DNA of 64,000 nt, taken from positions 656,138 through 720,137 of the forward strand of contig JAKUCV010001068.1 of the NCBI GenBank assembly GCA_028386065.3, given 5' to 3'. Position numbers and translations under genes: made by a program. Of the stretch, positions 34,500-47,677 are shown in pieces (position 1 is the stretch's first letter; each line of letters starts with the position of its first letter). The notes beneath the pieces are model-generated. The model was not told where the DNA came from. It worked only from the letters and a program-made list of their open reading frames with translations, and made no database searches. Origin of the DNA: Turnera subulata. Its lineage: Eukaryota > Streptophyta > Magnoliopsida > Malpighiales > Passifloraceae.

Positions 34500-34592
34500 T
34501 GAATGATGTTACTATCGACTACCAAACTCCTATCATTGCCTAACCGGATGGTGATGTTGGTTGCCACGCCCACTAAGGACTGACGATTTGCC
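34500..34592 (+). repeat. Direct repeat D, left copy
   Basis: 93 bases repeated in the same orientation at 53956-54048 with five differences. It borders the left copy of inverted repeat R. A 22-base part, CCTAACCGGATGGT plus ATGTTGG, recurs just after it. Confidence 0.75.
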
Positions 34593-34607
34593 TAACCGGA
34601 TGGTCAT

Positions 34608-34858
34608 GTTGGCCCCATATTTAGTGGTTTGGCCAATTATATACTCTGATAATTTTTTGGCCGGGCATGTATCCCGACTTTGTATGGGCAGACCAAACGT
34701 GATCTTCCGGTCAGGTAGCTGCTGACGTGGAGGGCTGCCCGGATTTGAGATCTGGGAGGTGCTCCAAAACGACGTTGTTTTTAGAGGCTTGGATGGACAC
34801 GTCAGATCCATGCTACCAATCCGGATTCTTCACCCAACCGACCCACCAGCAACTGAAA
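34608..34858 (+). repeat. Inverted repeat R, left copy
   Basis: It matches the reverse complement of 53645-53945 (GTGGTTTGGCCAATTATATA, GTGATCTTCCGGTCAGGTA, ATTCTTCACCCAACCGA). The pair may be long terminal inverted repeats of a Mutator-like element, but no transposase is visible. It contains a degenerate AAAACGACGTTGTTTTT. Confidence 0.55.
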
Positions 34859-34873
34859 AGCATATACAATTTC

Positions 34874-34875
<2 letters not shown>

Positions 34876-34913
<38 letters not shown>

Positions 34914-34914
34914 G
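34876..34914. repeat. (TAA)n microsatellite
   Basis: About 12 TAA/ATA triplets without interruption, next to repeat R. Confidence 0.9.
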
Positions 34915-35217
34915 AGTAAGAACGAATCTGAACCTTCAAAACACAAAAATTTAAAAATAAATATTTATTTTTAAGTGATTAGTAGAATTAAATTTTAAAA
35001 AATTAAAACAAAGAATATCATAATGATGACATAAGAATCTCATTTAGATTTAATTTTATGTTATAAATTAATTCTAAACTTATTTAAAAACGAAAAATAA
35101 ACACAATTTTTAAAAAAAGAATAAGTTGTCTTGCACCAGAATGTACACAAAAAAGAAAAAGTTAAACGATTTAATTTTGTGTTATAAATGAATTCTCAAT
35201 TTTTTTTAAAGAACTAG

Positions 35218-36014
35218 TCTTTTCTACACGTGTGATGCACGTGGCATAGTATTATATTTTTTAAATCACGTGGTATAGTATAGTATTGTTAATGATATTT
35301 TTAAATTTTTTGATATTATAAATTATATAATTTAAATTGTAAAATTATATTATTAATGAAAGAGATTATTAAATTATAGTATTATTTCTTATTGTTATTC
35401 CTTTTCGTGGTATGAATTCCTATGATAATACTTTTTACTGTTATTATTCTTTTTCGTAGTTTTTGTTGACTACTCTACTCGACCCTTCTCTCCATAATTC
35501 CTATTGATAATAAATTATGAAAAACATCTGTCATGAGCTCTTGTGATTATTCTTTTTGGCAAATGTTATTTTTATTCATGATTTCCGTTGACTTTTCAGC
35601 AATACTTCTTCATCTTTTTGGTAGTTATTGAGAAAATATAAATAGATGCATTACTTAGGAGTAATTTATGTAGCAAAATAGGAATTTATAAATAGATTAT
35701 TGTTAATTATATTTTTAATCCATTAATATTCTAAATTAAATAAATTATATTATTAAATTATATTATTAATAAAGAAGATTATTGAATTATATTATTATTT
35801 TTTATTATTATTCCTTTTCGTGGTCATTTATCTTTTTGGTAGTTTACATTAACTATTTGACTGTATTTTAATTTTTCTCTTCATAATTCTTGTTGATACT
35901 AAACTACAAACACATAGTCATGAATTTCTATGATAATTTTTTTATGTTATTATTCTTTTTTTGTAGTCATTGTTCTTGTTCGTAACTTTCTGGTTGACTA
36001 CTCGACTCTTCTTC
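35218..36014 (-). repeat. AT-rich subterminal repeats of the Helitron
   Basis: Two degenerate units of about 400 bases (from about 35290 and about 35700) share CCTTTTCGTGGT and GATAATAAATTATGA-like words. A third unit is split by S1 and continues at 40971-41150. No gene. Confidence 0.6.
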
Positions 36015-39000
36015 TGTAACGACCCGGGTAAAATTTCTAATAATTTTACTGTTTTATTTTAACTTTTACGGTGGTGAATAAAATTTTATCGCGGTTAACC
36101 AAGAATTTTACCAAAACGAGACAATTTTTACTACCTTTACTACTATTTCTATTACTCTCAAAATTATAGTTATTATCATTATTATTGTTAAATTCTAATC
36201 AAACAACAATTATAATGTTAATATATTATTTTGCTATGATAATTATGTTGCAATAATTTACTAGTTATAATTCAGAAAGAGAATTTTATCTTCCATTTCC
36301 ATGATATTTAATAAATTAAACTTTGGTTATTTATTTTGAAATTCTATAAAAGAATAATTGTTGGATTATGTTTATATGTTACAAAGGTTAAGTTAGTGTC
36401 AAAACACAAGGTTTAGTGCAGTTTCGATCGATACGACGTAGTTTTGGCGAAGCCAAAACATAAAACACAAGAGATGCTGCGTTTTGACCAAGGGTTTGTG
36501 GGCTGTTGACTGGTGCTTGCAGACGTCCAAAACGACGTCGTTTTGGTGTCGGCAAGGCACCAATAATTTGCCCGACAACCCGTTGTGTGTGGAGCCCTAT
36601 TTCTTCATCTTTTTTTCTTCCTTTTTCTCATATCTTCTTCCTCATTTTTCCAGCCGCCGGCCCCTCCCCATCTTTTCCCTCTTTCCATCTTTTCTCCTTG
36701 TCTTCTTCTTCCCTCTCCTTTACTCGACTCCTTCACACCGGCCCCATCCTTTCTTCTCTGTTCTTCCTTGTTCCTTCTCCTTTATTTTCTCTTCCCCACA
36801 CATCTCTCTCTTTCAATCATCTCCCTCCACGATTATTTTCTCTGCTCCAATTCATTTCCTCTGCCATCTTCCCCTCCTACAACTTCCACCTCACCTTCCC
36901 CCTCCTCCGACCGCCACACGCAGCACCACCAAGTCCCCTTCCTTCCTCTTTTATCCTTCTCCTCCTCTTGTCGCGGCTACAGGACGCCGTTCCTTGGGGA
37001 CCAGCCGACGACCCGACAAGCAGAGTCGCCCGGATCCGCCGCCTGCCTCTTCGCTTTTCCCCTCCCGAGCCGCCACTGCCTCCTCCTCTGCAGCCCTCCA
37101 CCGAGACGCCCTCTCCCTCCACTCTTCGCCGTCACTACCCGGACTCCTCACCGTGCAGAGCAAGAGCCGCCGCCGCTCCTCTTAAGCACCGCCGCCCTCT
37201 CTCAGTCGCTCGTCTTCTCTTCCTCGCCCCTGCAACTCACGCCGCCGCCGCTGTGGGTGCGCCGACGCGCCTCCATCCTTCCTTCCTCCTCCACCAAAAC
37301 GACACCGAGGCTGGGTGAGTCTTGGTTACGCCTCTCCCTCTCTTCTCTTAGTGTAATTTATTCTAATAGCTAAGGTTCGTGTCTGAGTTGGTTCGATTTG
37401 TTGTTTCTGGGTCTGTGTTTGGTCGGTTGCCGTGGTGGATGCGTGTGGGCAGGATGTCGCCGGCGGGACTGTTGTGGTTTTGGGTTTTGGTGTTTGGGGC
37501 GGTAGATGCCGTTGTGTGGTGGAACACCGGTTACTGACGAGTGGCCGTGGGGATGGTGTTTGTGTTGGTGGCCGGATTGGTGCTATGGTGGTGGGATTGG
37601 CCTGATTTGCTGCTGGGAGAACAGTGACAGTGGACGTGGGTGTCTTGATGCTGGCGTGAACAGTGTACGCCGGAATCCGGCGAAGTTTCCGACGTCCCGG
37701 GAATTTTCCGGCGAACCCGGGAACGGACTTTGGGTAAACCCGAGCCTTGTACATCCATATGCATCATAAATCGGGCCTCGAATCATAATAACGGAGTCGA
37801 ACTTTAAAACAATGCTAATAAAAATTGAGTGATTTAATTTAACTAATTTATGATTTTTATTTTATACTTTATTTCATCTTATCATGCTTTTATTTAATTC
37901 ATGCTTTTAAATTATATTATTATTTATTTATTTTCTGCTTTTACGTAATTTTCGATTGGACTACTAAAAAGGGCCATCGTAATTAATTAACCGGTTCTAT
38001 TTAATTTACGTTTCGCCTGGGCTCGCGAAGGGCCCATTGTATTTAATTCCAGTTTTATTAATGCTGATTGTGCTAATTATAATAAAAGGCCATAATATCT
38101 AAATTTAATTAAGCATTTCATTTAGTTAATCTGAAGCTACCTTAATCTTTCCGATGGGCTAAACGAATGTGAAGGTCCACCGAGTTTTGATTTCCGAAAT
38201 AACATAAATTATGTTTAAGTGAGTATTACTATTAGAAATCTTGGGCTAAAATAATAATAGGCTCATACCTTAATTATTTATCAATTTCATCCCTATATAA
38301 ATATTATTACTATCTATACTTTTATCGACTAAATAACAATAGATCTTAATTTATATTCTTGGCTATATATATATGAGCTTATTTTGGGCTAAAATTGATA
38401 TTAGTTCATATCATTCATTTGTACCGATTTTATTCTTATATAAAACCTATACAAAAATTATTTTAAGGCTAAACTATATTTATTAACCATAATTATTTTG
38501 AAATAAGAAATTATTAACGGTTATAAGGATTTTGTCCAACTTCTTAGTAATTTTGAATTATTGTATACCGTTATACTTTATCGAGCTATTGTATTATTAT
38601 TATTCTCTATACTCTATTTACAAATAATGGTGACAAACGTATATGTTACTTATATATCATGTTGAAATTATTTTATACTATAAATACTAGCTATGTTAAC
38701 CTCCTTACCTATGGAGGTATTTCCTAATTAACCGTTTAAATATCGGATAAAAATTATTCATATACTATTTGGACGTATTTAACGTTACCACTATTTTATA
38801 ATCATTGGCTACTAAACAAATACGTATTACTATTTTATCGAGTATAAGTACTTTATGGAATATTGTATACTTAGTAATATGATTTCTTATATATAATTTA
38901 AACAACGTATTTATGTGTATGTATTTTCTTATCTTAAGCGACCTAAAGGCCGAGATATCGGCTTAGGCGCTCGGTTCCGGTTTTGATTTAAATCAAGTAT

Positions 39001-39741
39001 ACTTGATATAACCGCTGGATTTAATTAACTACCACTGGATTGGAAGAATTGTTTGGTAATAAGATAATTATGGAAATAATAAAAAGAACTGATAAGCCGC
39101 CTAATAACTCTTAACCGGCATCATGCATAATCATCCTGTTTGTGCATTATAAGTGATTACTGTTGTTATATTATAGGGATATCAAGGCTTAACCGGATAC
39201 CAACTTCCGAGGAGTATCAGGTGAGGTTGCATATACGTCATTCCACCCGTGATAGCCGGGATGGTTGGTCCTGGAACTACATAGGTTCCATTGCATCTTA
39301 TGGTTATTGTTGTTGATAACTTTGAGATATTTGCTGATATTTGTTGTGAGGATAAATAAGCTTTGATATGTTGCACAGGTTACTGTGTTTGTTTTTCTGT
39401 GATTATTTTGCCTGATTGAACTGCTGAGCCAACTGAGTTTGATTGTGGTATTATTGCCGTAGTTGTTGAGTTGTAGATTGTGGATATACTAGATACTCAC
39501 TGTGGGATATTTGACTGCCGTGAATATTGCTGTTGAGATGCTGAACTGTAATATTGATTCTCTAAATGATGTGTTGTGATTGTTATTGGACTATTGAACA
39601 TGGAAAATTGATAATGGATATTGGAAATAGAAATTGGATAATTGGAAATTGTGTTGACGACTTTAATGTCACTTGGAAAGCAGTGGTACGACTCGATGGG
39701 TAAAGACTATTTTGTGGTGGCCTTGACCTGGGTTCTTGTGG

Positions 39742-39826
39742 AAGCATGTCTATGCTTGGGATGTCTATCCCGTTGATTTATTTGGGATGCCTATCCCTGG
39801 GTTCATATTTTTGGGATGTCGATCCC
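39742..39826 (+). repeat. Hairpin array in S1
   Basis: AAGCAT-GTCT-ATGCTT, then GGGAT-GTCT-ATCCC, GGGAT-GCCT-ATCCC and GGGAT-GTCG-ATCCC. Stems differ by paired changes while the four-base loop stays GYYK-like. Confidence 0.75.
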
Positions 39827-40008
39827 TGGGCTCTCTTGATTTTGGTCTGGCACCCGAAATATGTTGATATCCAGGTCTGACCCCTAGCTTGTCCAGTGAC
39901 AGGGCCCGGAAGATAAAATTGGTAATAGAAGTAATTAAGCATTCTTTTGGCCTTGGCTCAGCTTTGATTGAAATGTGTTTTTGCTTTGTTGGACTGTGAT
40001 GTGTTATG

Positions 40009-40453
40009 NNNNNNNNNNNNNNNNNNNNNNNNNNNNNNNNNNNNNNNNNNNNNNNNNNNNNNNNNNNNNNNNNNNNNNNNNNNNNNNNNNNNNNNNNNNN
40101 NNNNNNNNNNNNNNNNNNNNNNNNNNNNNNNNNNNNNNNNNNNNNNNNNNNNNNNNNNNNNNNNNNNNNNNNNNNNNNNNNNNNNNNNNNNNNNNNNNNN
40201 NNNNNNNNNNNNNNNNNNNNNNNNNNNNNNNNNNNNNNNNNNNNNNNNNNNNNNNNNNNNNNNNNNNNNNNNNNNNNNNNNNNNNNNNNNNNNNNNNNNN
40301 NNNNNNNNNNNNNNNNNNNNNNNNNNNNNNNNNNNNNNNNNNNNNNNNNNNNNNNNNNNNNNNNNNNNNNNNNNNNNNNNNNNNNNNNNNNNNNNNNNNN
40401 NNNNNNNNNNNNNNNNNNNNNNNNNNNNNNNNNNNNNNNNNNNNNNNNNNNNN
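40009..40453. other. Assembly gap (445 N)
   Basis: Unknown bases inside S1, between the hairpin array and the double hairpin. Open frames drawn across it are meaningless. Confidence 0.99.
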
Positions 40454-40970
40454 TGTATGGTACAGTCAGTGTTAGATGGTCAGTGCATTGCATAGTCGAT
40501 GGGGTGGACATTTGCATAGTCCGTATTGTTCTTTGTGACTGTATTTGTTCAGTGTTCTGTTCTCTACTCGTATGCCGTGTTGATGTGCTTTTGACTGTTA
40601 AGTATATGCTATATTGTACATCATGGGTTATGTGTCGGTGAGATTATGGAGAATCTCACCCCTCACCTGCCCCATCGGCAGGCTTCATTGTTCTTTATGC
40701 AGGTATGCGTCATGGCAGGCTGCGGCATCTCCTCCGACAGATCTGGATCCATAGTTTTTCATCGAGTCAATTCATGCTTTTGCTGTGATTCTTAAAAATT
40801 GCTTCCGCTGTGCTATAATTGTTATTACACCCGAGATTGGGTAATTGATATTATCTTTGGGCCGTTGGGCCGGATTATTCTGTTGTATTTATTGTTTGTG
40901 CCACGTGTCGGCACTGTTGTTCAGTAAATACTGTGTATTGGGTAAATTTGGGTCGGGGTGTTTCATCTTC

Positions 40971-41622
40971 TCCATAGTTCTTCTTGATAATAAATTACAA
41001 ACACATATTTCATGAGTTCTTCTGATTATTCTTATTCATGATTATTCTTTTGGGAAAATGCTATTTTTTCATGATTTTTGCAAACTTTTTGGCTATTTTT
41101 TTTTCATAGTTCTATTATTTTCAATAATTATTTTTCTCCATAATTTTTTATTTATTGTTGAGAAAACTTAAGTAAATGCTTGTATATTAATCATTATCTT
41201 TAGAAGGAGACATATATAATGTACACAAAGATTTTTTTCATAATTTAGACAAACCAAAAGAATTAAAGTCCGTTCATAATCTCTTATTTGAAGCTTGTAG
41301 CAATAATATTCTCTACAAGAAATTTTTGATGCTGTGTTCTATGCACTCCTGCATAAAAAAAATAATTAACAAACCAAATATTAGATATAGAATATTAAGA
41401 AAAATTATTAGAATTGATAATAATAGCATGTACCTTGATCTTCTCTTTCAAATATGTCATCAGAGGACGAAAACATAGGTGCATTGTAGTTGTTATCGAT
41501 TGCAATATTTCTAGATCCACCATTCAGACGATCTTATTTATAAATATTTTGATGCCAACCAATTTCGCCTTTTGGAAAAAGTAGAGGGTATTGTAATGCA
41601 TCATAACAACTGTAAAAGTCCA
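40971..41622 (-). other. Helitron interior, AT-rich
   Basis: Continues the subterminal repeat after the tcttc duplication (CCATAGTTCTTCTTGATAAT). No gene until the Rep fragment. Confidence 0.5.
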
Positions 41623-42225
41623 TCACCCTCTTTCTTTGTCCAGAATGAGTATGAACAATAATATCTCTCTCAAATGATACGTTACTTGTATTGCCTTCAA
41701 GGCAGCAACTTGATCCGTTGTAGGTGCATTATATACACGTTGATTAAGAGATAAGCTTGTATTGATATGTATCTTAAACTCGTCAAAGGATGGAAAGTCT
41801 TTTAACGTTTTCAAGAATTGTGCATAAGGATTTTCTTCAAGAATATCCATCAACTTTTTTACTATATTCTCATTGAGTGATCCTTCTTGCATTATTTGCA
41901 TTCTGTTATGCAATTCATTGTCAGTATCGTAAAAGTAAAGTTGTAAAAATTTAGGACTATTTTCAGTTGGCACCAAACCAGGAAGATAATGATAAATTTG
42001 GCCTGGTGCTTTGAATGTATAGACTCCTTGCGTTGATAATGCCAGTTCCTTATCTAATTTAACTCCAACAGATGTAAATGAAAAAATTCTGTTTAAACCC
42101 ACCAAGTTAATGCATGAGAAGAAATAATGAAAGTACCTTTTTGGTTGTATCAATGCCAACAGCAAATTGTTCAATGGAAGCACACAACTGTTCAATATCA
42201 ATTCTCTGGAAAAGTATATATACAT
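41623..42225 (-). pseudogene. Helitron Rep/helicase-like N-terminal fragment
   Basis: The middle of this minus-strand frame (about residues 48-175) resembles the Helitron helicase-like N-terminal domain: FSFTSVGVKLDKELA, QIYHYLPGLVPTENSPKFLQ, LYFYDTDNELHNRM and YNAPTTDQVAAL. The first 40 residues look like non-coding read-through. It lacks the HUH rolling-circle motif and the helicase. It lies in the same orientation as the Helitron ends, supporting one common element. Now decayed. Confidence 0.7.
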
Positions 42226-42611
42226 ACACTCGCCGCAACCGCTTTTTTTTTTTCTTCTCTTTGAATATCAACTCTCAAGCACAACTGATCAATTCTCTTT
42301 CAATATCAATTATCATTTCTAGCCATGTTTTTTTCCTTTGTTATGCAACCACTTTTTTTCCTTCAGGCCGCCATGTTTTTTTTTCCTTCAATAATTTGTT
42401 AATCTTCAATAATAATAATAAATAAGTATATTTACACAAACTTCGAATGGAGCTTGAAATGTTAGGAAGAACATCATCTTCACTCATTGATGCAATTCTG
42501 TGGATTTTAATAACATAGCCCCAGCCCCCAACCAAGAAAGATGAGAAAAAAAAACTTCTTTTTTGGGGTCTTACATGCTACAAAGTGAGAGTCGAACTCG
42601 AAGTTTGATCA
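42226..42611. repeat. Helitron 5' half with a duplicated poly-T segment
   Basis: CTGGAAAAGTATA...CAGGCCGCCATGTTTTTTTT at about 42206-42385 recurs in the same orientation at about 52286-52370, on the other side of element C. No gene. Confidence 0.55.
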
Positions 42612-44635
42612 ATAGATGTAACAGCCCGGGTAAAATTTTTGATTTTTACCGAGACTGTAAAAGTCTTTTTACCGTGATTTACCGAATGAATTAATCTTGG
42701 GTAATTAATTCAGGGTAAATCGGGCGTCGTTTTTTCGAAACCAAGGGTTTTCCCGCGCTCGTGATTTTTCCGTGGAATTTTCGGGCCTAAGTCGGTATTT
42801 TTCGGCTTCCGGGATCTTCGGAAAATTACACCGGAAAATAACTAAGGGGGTATCAGTTATTTTCTGGTCCGGTCGGAATACGACTGCGTGATTAGTCACG
42901 CAGCCGCCTTTGCCTGTGCAACCCGTGTCTTCCTGTGAACCTGTGACAATCTTTTTCTTCTCTTTTCCCGTGACTCCAGCCTCCATTGCACCAACTCCAA
43001 CAATTTTTCTGTCTTCTGCAATTTTTCCCTGCACCAACACTGCCCAGCACCCTGCCTTCTTCTTCAAAACCAGAAAAGGAATAAGAAAAAAAATAAAACA
43101 AACAACAACCACACACACACGCGCCGGACCACCACCATCACCAACAATCCACCGCCACCGTGAACACCGAGGCCACCTGCAACCACCTCGCGCGCCTCCA
43201 CCACAATACCACCACCTCGCCGCCTGTCCTCTCCTCCTTCGCACCTTGTCGCCGCGACCCAGCCGACGTCGCTCCTCCCCGAAGCCGTCATCGCCGTCCT
43301 CTTCACGAGCGAAACCACCGCCTACACGCTTTGATCAGCCGCCGCTTCAAGCCGCCTGCAGTCTCCCCGACATCGCCACCTTCCTTGCGTCGCCGCCTGC
43401 ATCGCCGTCCCGTGTCCTGCCTCGTCGCGCCGCCGTCGTCTGCAAGCAGAGGTGAGCAGACCCGTGTGAGGAGGATCCGACCCGGGTAGCGTAGATGTGG
43501 GTTGACCCGCGCCTGGGCTGTGGGTCTGGGCTGTTGTGTCGATGGGCCGGCTGCACGGGCCAAGGCCTGGGCTCCTGTTTAGGGCCTGGGTTTGGTGCTG
43601 TGCTATGCCTGGGCTGACACTATTTGGGCCCAGTCCGAATCAGTTTTCAAAAAAAAAAAGAATAAATGTATAAATATAATTATGGAAATATAAATATATA
43701 TATATTATGGATTATAATTTTTCTTGGAAAATATAAAAAAAAAGGTATATGGGTATATTTTGTAGAAATAAAAGAAGTAACTACTTGATATAATATTTTC
43801 AAGGAATTAAAGTAATTATAACATGATTATGGTAAATGCCTTTAAGGAGATATATTAAGGAAATAAACAGAAAAATATATATATGTATATTTATAATTCG
43901 TATTTATTTTCAAAAAATAAGTCATATAATTATATTCTCTGGAAATGATTTTCCTAAAATAATAATATTTAGTAATTAAATTTTGGCAAGTATAACATTT
44001 TATGGAAATAACTTTGGGATAAATATATATAAGTTATAATTCTTAGGAAAATTATGATGTTTATTATTTTGGAAAAGTATAATTAATTTATGAAAAATAT
44101 TTTGAAAAGAGTTTTAATTAAAGTATGGTACCGAAATTATATTCGGATATACGTACGGTACAATATTTTCGGTAAAAGATGATAATAAAGGATATGAACA
44201 GGAATGGGTTAATTTCGCAGTATTGGCATCATAGTGTACCGATTATGCGCATTTATGTGAGTATATTGTTTTGCCATATAGGTTTGGATATCGGGCAATT
44301 TCCCCGAGGAGCCGGCTTGGGACCGGTCATTGTCTCCGGAGTTGAGTAATCGGCCAAGGTGAGGATGGATTTCCTTCAATATGTGCCTGTATTACTCGGT
44401 TGTTGTGTTTGATGATTGTTGCATTGTTGGTTGATGCATTTGCTGTGGTATGTTTCCGGATGTTTATCCCAGTGTCCTGATTGTTTTTGGGATGTTTATC
44501 CCCGTGTTGAGTTTTGGTTGTTTATCTCGGTGTCATTTGTTTAAACTATAATGGAATAAATAATAAATTGTGATAAGGATGTCGATCCTTGATTTTGGTT
44601 AGGGATGTCTATCCCGGTATTTTGGTTAGGGATGT

Positions 44636-47600
44636 TGTAACAGTCCCGGTAATTTTTATGTTTTTACCGTCACCGTAAAATGTATTTTTACAGTTAATTA
44701 CTATTTAAATCAATCTTGGGTAATTAATCAACGGTAATCTACACATCGGATTTCGAAACCGAGCAGTGTTCCACGCTCGGGATTTTTCTGCGGAATTTTC
44801 GGACCGAAGTTGGCATTTTTCGGGTCCATGAATGTCGAGAAAAGTCAGGTTTAACCTCGAATTATCCGGCCAGAAATTAAGTCAAGGGGGTGTCATTAAT
44901 ATTTTCTGGTCCGGACGGGACACGACTGCATAATGCAGCCGCCTTCTCCTGTGTGCCCGTGAACTGCTCCTGTGTGACTTGTGACCTGCATAATTTATTT
45001 TGCCGTTTTCCTCCCTGCAAACAAAAAAAACACTATAACATCAACCATCCAGCTCACCCTCTTCTGCAAAAAAAATTTCCTCTGCAACTCCCATCTCCAG
45101 TTCAAATCCTCAAACAAAATACACAAACCAGTTCTCTTCATTTCATCAAAACCGGAAAAAAAAAAAAAAGAAAAGAAGAAAAGAGTAAGAAAAGAGAACG
45201 GAAAAGAAAAAAAACAAAAAAAAGAGAAGAAAAGAAGGGAACAGAAAGAAAGAACCGGGGAAGGAAAAAAAAGGGAAAAGAAAAGGAGAAAGGGAAGGGG
45301 CCGCCGGCACCACCACGCCGCCATCACCACTCCCACCCTCTCCTCGCTGCAGCACGCCGGAGGAGTCGACGACAGCAGCTCGCCGTCGCTAGCAGCCCCA
45401 CCGGACGCGAGCTCGAGTCGCCACCTGCAGATCCGCCCTCCACCGCCGCCACCGTTGAGGAGTACGCTCTGACGGGGTCACGTCGCGCCGCCCGCAGCCG
45501 CCACAACACCTCGCCCTCCTCGCCGTCACCTCACGCTCCCGGTGCCGCCTGCCGTGTCGCGCCGTCTGCGCCGCCGTCGCGTATAGGTGAGTAACCCGGT
45601 TGCAACCGGGTATGCGCTGATGGGTGAAGACGACCCGAATAACAGGGTCGCGGGTCGGCCGTTTTATCCGGGTCGCGGGCTGAAATGAATGGGTCGGATG
45701 GGGTTAGGCTGATTAGTTTGGGTTTTGGGGTATGGGCTTGGGTTGTGTTGGGCTTAGAGGTTAGGTTTGGGTTTTGAGTTGGTTAATGGGTTGGGTTGCG
45801 ACTTGGGTTAAGGATGTAGGCTAGTGGGCTGGGGTGTGTGTGGGCTTAGTAATTGAGTTGGGCCAGCACTGTTTAGGCCCAGCCCAGGGAAAATAGGAAG
45901 ATAAATTTCTAAAATAGGTTTAAAAATTCTGGAAAAGGAATAAATTGGAAAAAAAATAATAAAAAGGGATATATTTTAGGTAAGTAGTATTCTGGAAATA
46001 AAATAGATATAATTTGGGAATAATTAGTGCCTTAGGAAAATATAAATATGATAAACAATAGTAGAATAATTAAGTTGAGGAGATGATCATGGAAATTATA
46101 ATAATAGTAATAGTAATTAATAATCTTGGAAAAAAAATACATACTTATAGAAATAAAAATGGAAAGGGTATCATCAAAGAAAATACGTACCGGAATAATA
46201 CCCGGAAGTAAGTGTAGGTATAAGAATAGTATTATTTGGATACCGGGAAGTAAATGGTGAATTATGACGACGATAAAAATAACCCGGGGAAGTAACCGAG
46301 ACGAGTCAGTATATAATTTCCGTAAATACAGTAGAAGCATGATATTGCATACCACTTATATGTGCATATTATTTGCTTGATATAGGAGTTGATAACGAGC
46401 TGGTACCTGAGGAGCCGGACTTGGAGTCTGTTGGACAGTTCCAAACTTGATATCGGCTAAGGTGAGGATGGATAACCTTGGATATGTGCCTGTAGTGCTG
46501 TGTGTGAATTTGTTGTTTGCTTGAACTGTTTATTAGCTGTTATATGATTGCTATGGAAATTGTTGATGTTTACTGTTTGCTATTTATTGTTGTGGACTTT
46601 GCCATGATGTTGCTGAAATGTGCTGCTGGTTTGTGATTTAGAGAGAAGTCTATGAACTGTTAATTGTGAGAATTTAGAAATAAGAAATTGTTGGCTGGTT
46701 GAGTTTGAGAAATAATTTGTGATGATTAAAAGTTGAGTTATGATGATAGAGTTATGGGATTGGAAATTAATTTGAGATGAAGATATAATTGTCACTTGGA
46801 AAGTAGAGGTACGACCCGATGGTTTGAAAATTAATTCTGAGATGCTATGGTTGGTTACTTGTTTTGGTTGACATGATGATGACTGTGGTTGGGGTATACC
46901 AAATACCCAGTGGCTCGGATATGCCGAATATCCGCAGTGGCACAGATATGCCGAATATCTGCTTGGCATGTTGTCTGTGGTTGGGGTATACCGAATACCC
47001 AGTGGTTTGGATATAACAAATATCCGGTTTTGTGGTTGTGGATTCCAGTATGGTAAAAGTGGTGTGATTCTCTTAGACCTAGCATCCGGAGTTAATTAAT
47101 AACCAGGTACGACCCTAGCTTGTCCAGTGACGGGCCCGGAAGATAAAATTGGTATTAAGATAATAATTAAGCATTCTTTTGGTCTTGGTTAGTTGCTTAT
47201 AGTAGTTTACTTGTGTTGTGATTGGTTGTGTTTACTGTTGAGATTGTTGTGCTTATTTCGAAAGTATTACAGTTGAATATATCTCTGTTTATCCTTCGTC
47301 GGTGAGCACTTCGGACTCACCCCTCGCCTGCGGGGTTTCATCCCGTAGGTTTGGTTGATCGTAGTTCAGGTACGATGTCCGTTAGCTGCTGCTTACTTCT
47401 CCACCTGACTCCGGATCCATACCCCGCTGCATCTGCATTCTAGTCTTCCGCTGCTTGTCCTTCTTTTATGATATTGCTGTTGTTGCTGTACTATATCAGA
47501 TGTTGATTAGTTTGGTGTGTAATGGATTGAATAATGGTCTCCGGGATCGGGTGACGAATATCGTATTTGGGAATTGCTTGTATTGTAATATACATTGTAT

Positions 47601-47677
47601 GTACTGTCTGCTACTGTAGTAAGAACAATTCCGGCACGTGTTTACCCTGTACGGTAAATACGGGTCGGGGCGCTTCA
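44636..47677 (+). mobile_element. Solo LTR S2 nested in the 5' LTR of element C
   Basis: 3042 bases from TGTAACAGTCCCGG to GGGGCGCTTCA, flanked by gatgt (44631-44635, 47678-47682). The 3' LTR of element C keeps the empty site (TTAGGGATGTTGATCCC at about 51281), which proves the insertion. It shows the common layout: donor TAG|GTGAGT (45597), acceptor TATAG|G, a 76-base exon (46386-46461), hairpins (46892-47025) and acceptor TTCAG|G (47370). Confidence 0.9.
46892..47025 (+). repeat. Covarying hairpin array in S2
   Basis: Five hairpins with five-base loops: GGGTAT-ACCAA-ATACCC (46892), CGGATAT-GCCGA-ATATCCG (46916), CAGATAT-GCCGA-ATATCTG (46943), GGGTAT-ACCGA-ATACCC (46984), GGATAT-AACAA-ATATCC (47009). 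The stems differ from each other by compensating base changes. Confidence 0.85.

Larger units (their letters stand above)
36015..40965 (+). mobile_element. Solo LTR S1 (4.95 kb)
   Basis: Starts TGTAACGACCCGGG and ends GGGGTGTTTCA, flanked by tcttc on both sides (36010-36014, 40966-40970), with no internal region. It has the shared LTR layout: AAAACGACGTCGTTTT (36529-36544), a CT/GC-rich region, donor GG|GTGAGT (37315), acceptor TATAG|G and a 44-base exon (39177-39220) ending CAG|GTGAGG, hairpins (39742-39826), a double hairpin (40637-40681) and acceptor GCAG|GTATG (40703). It resembles the LTRs of element A. Confidence 0.88.

Noticed and set aside
39765..40641. Open frames across 40009-40453
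   Set aside because: The stretch is an assembly gap of unknown bases.
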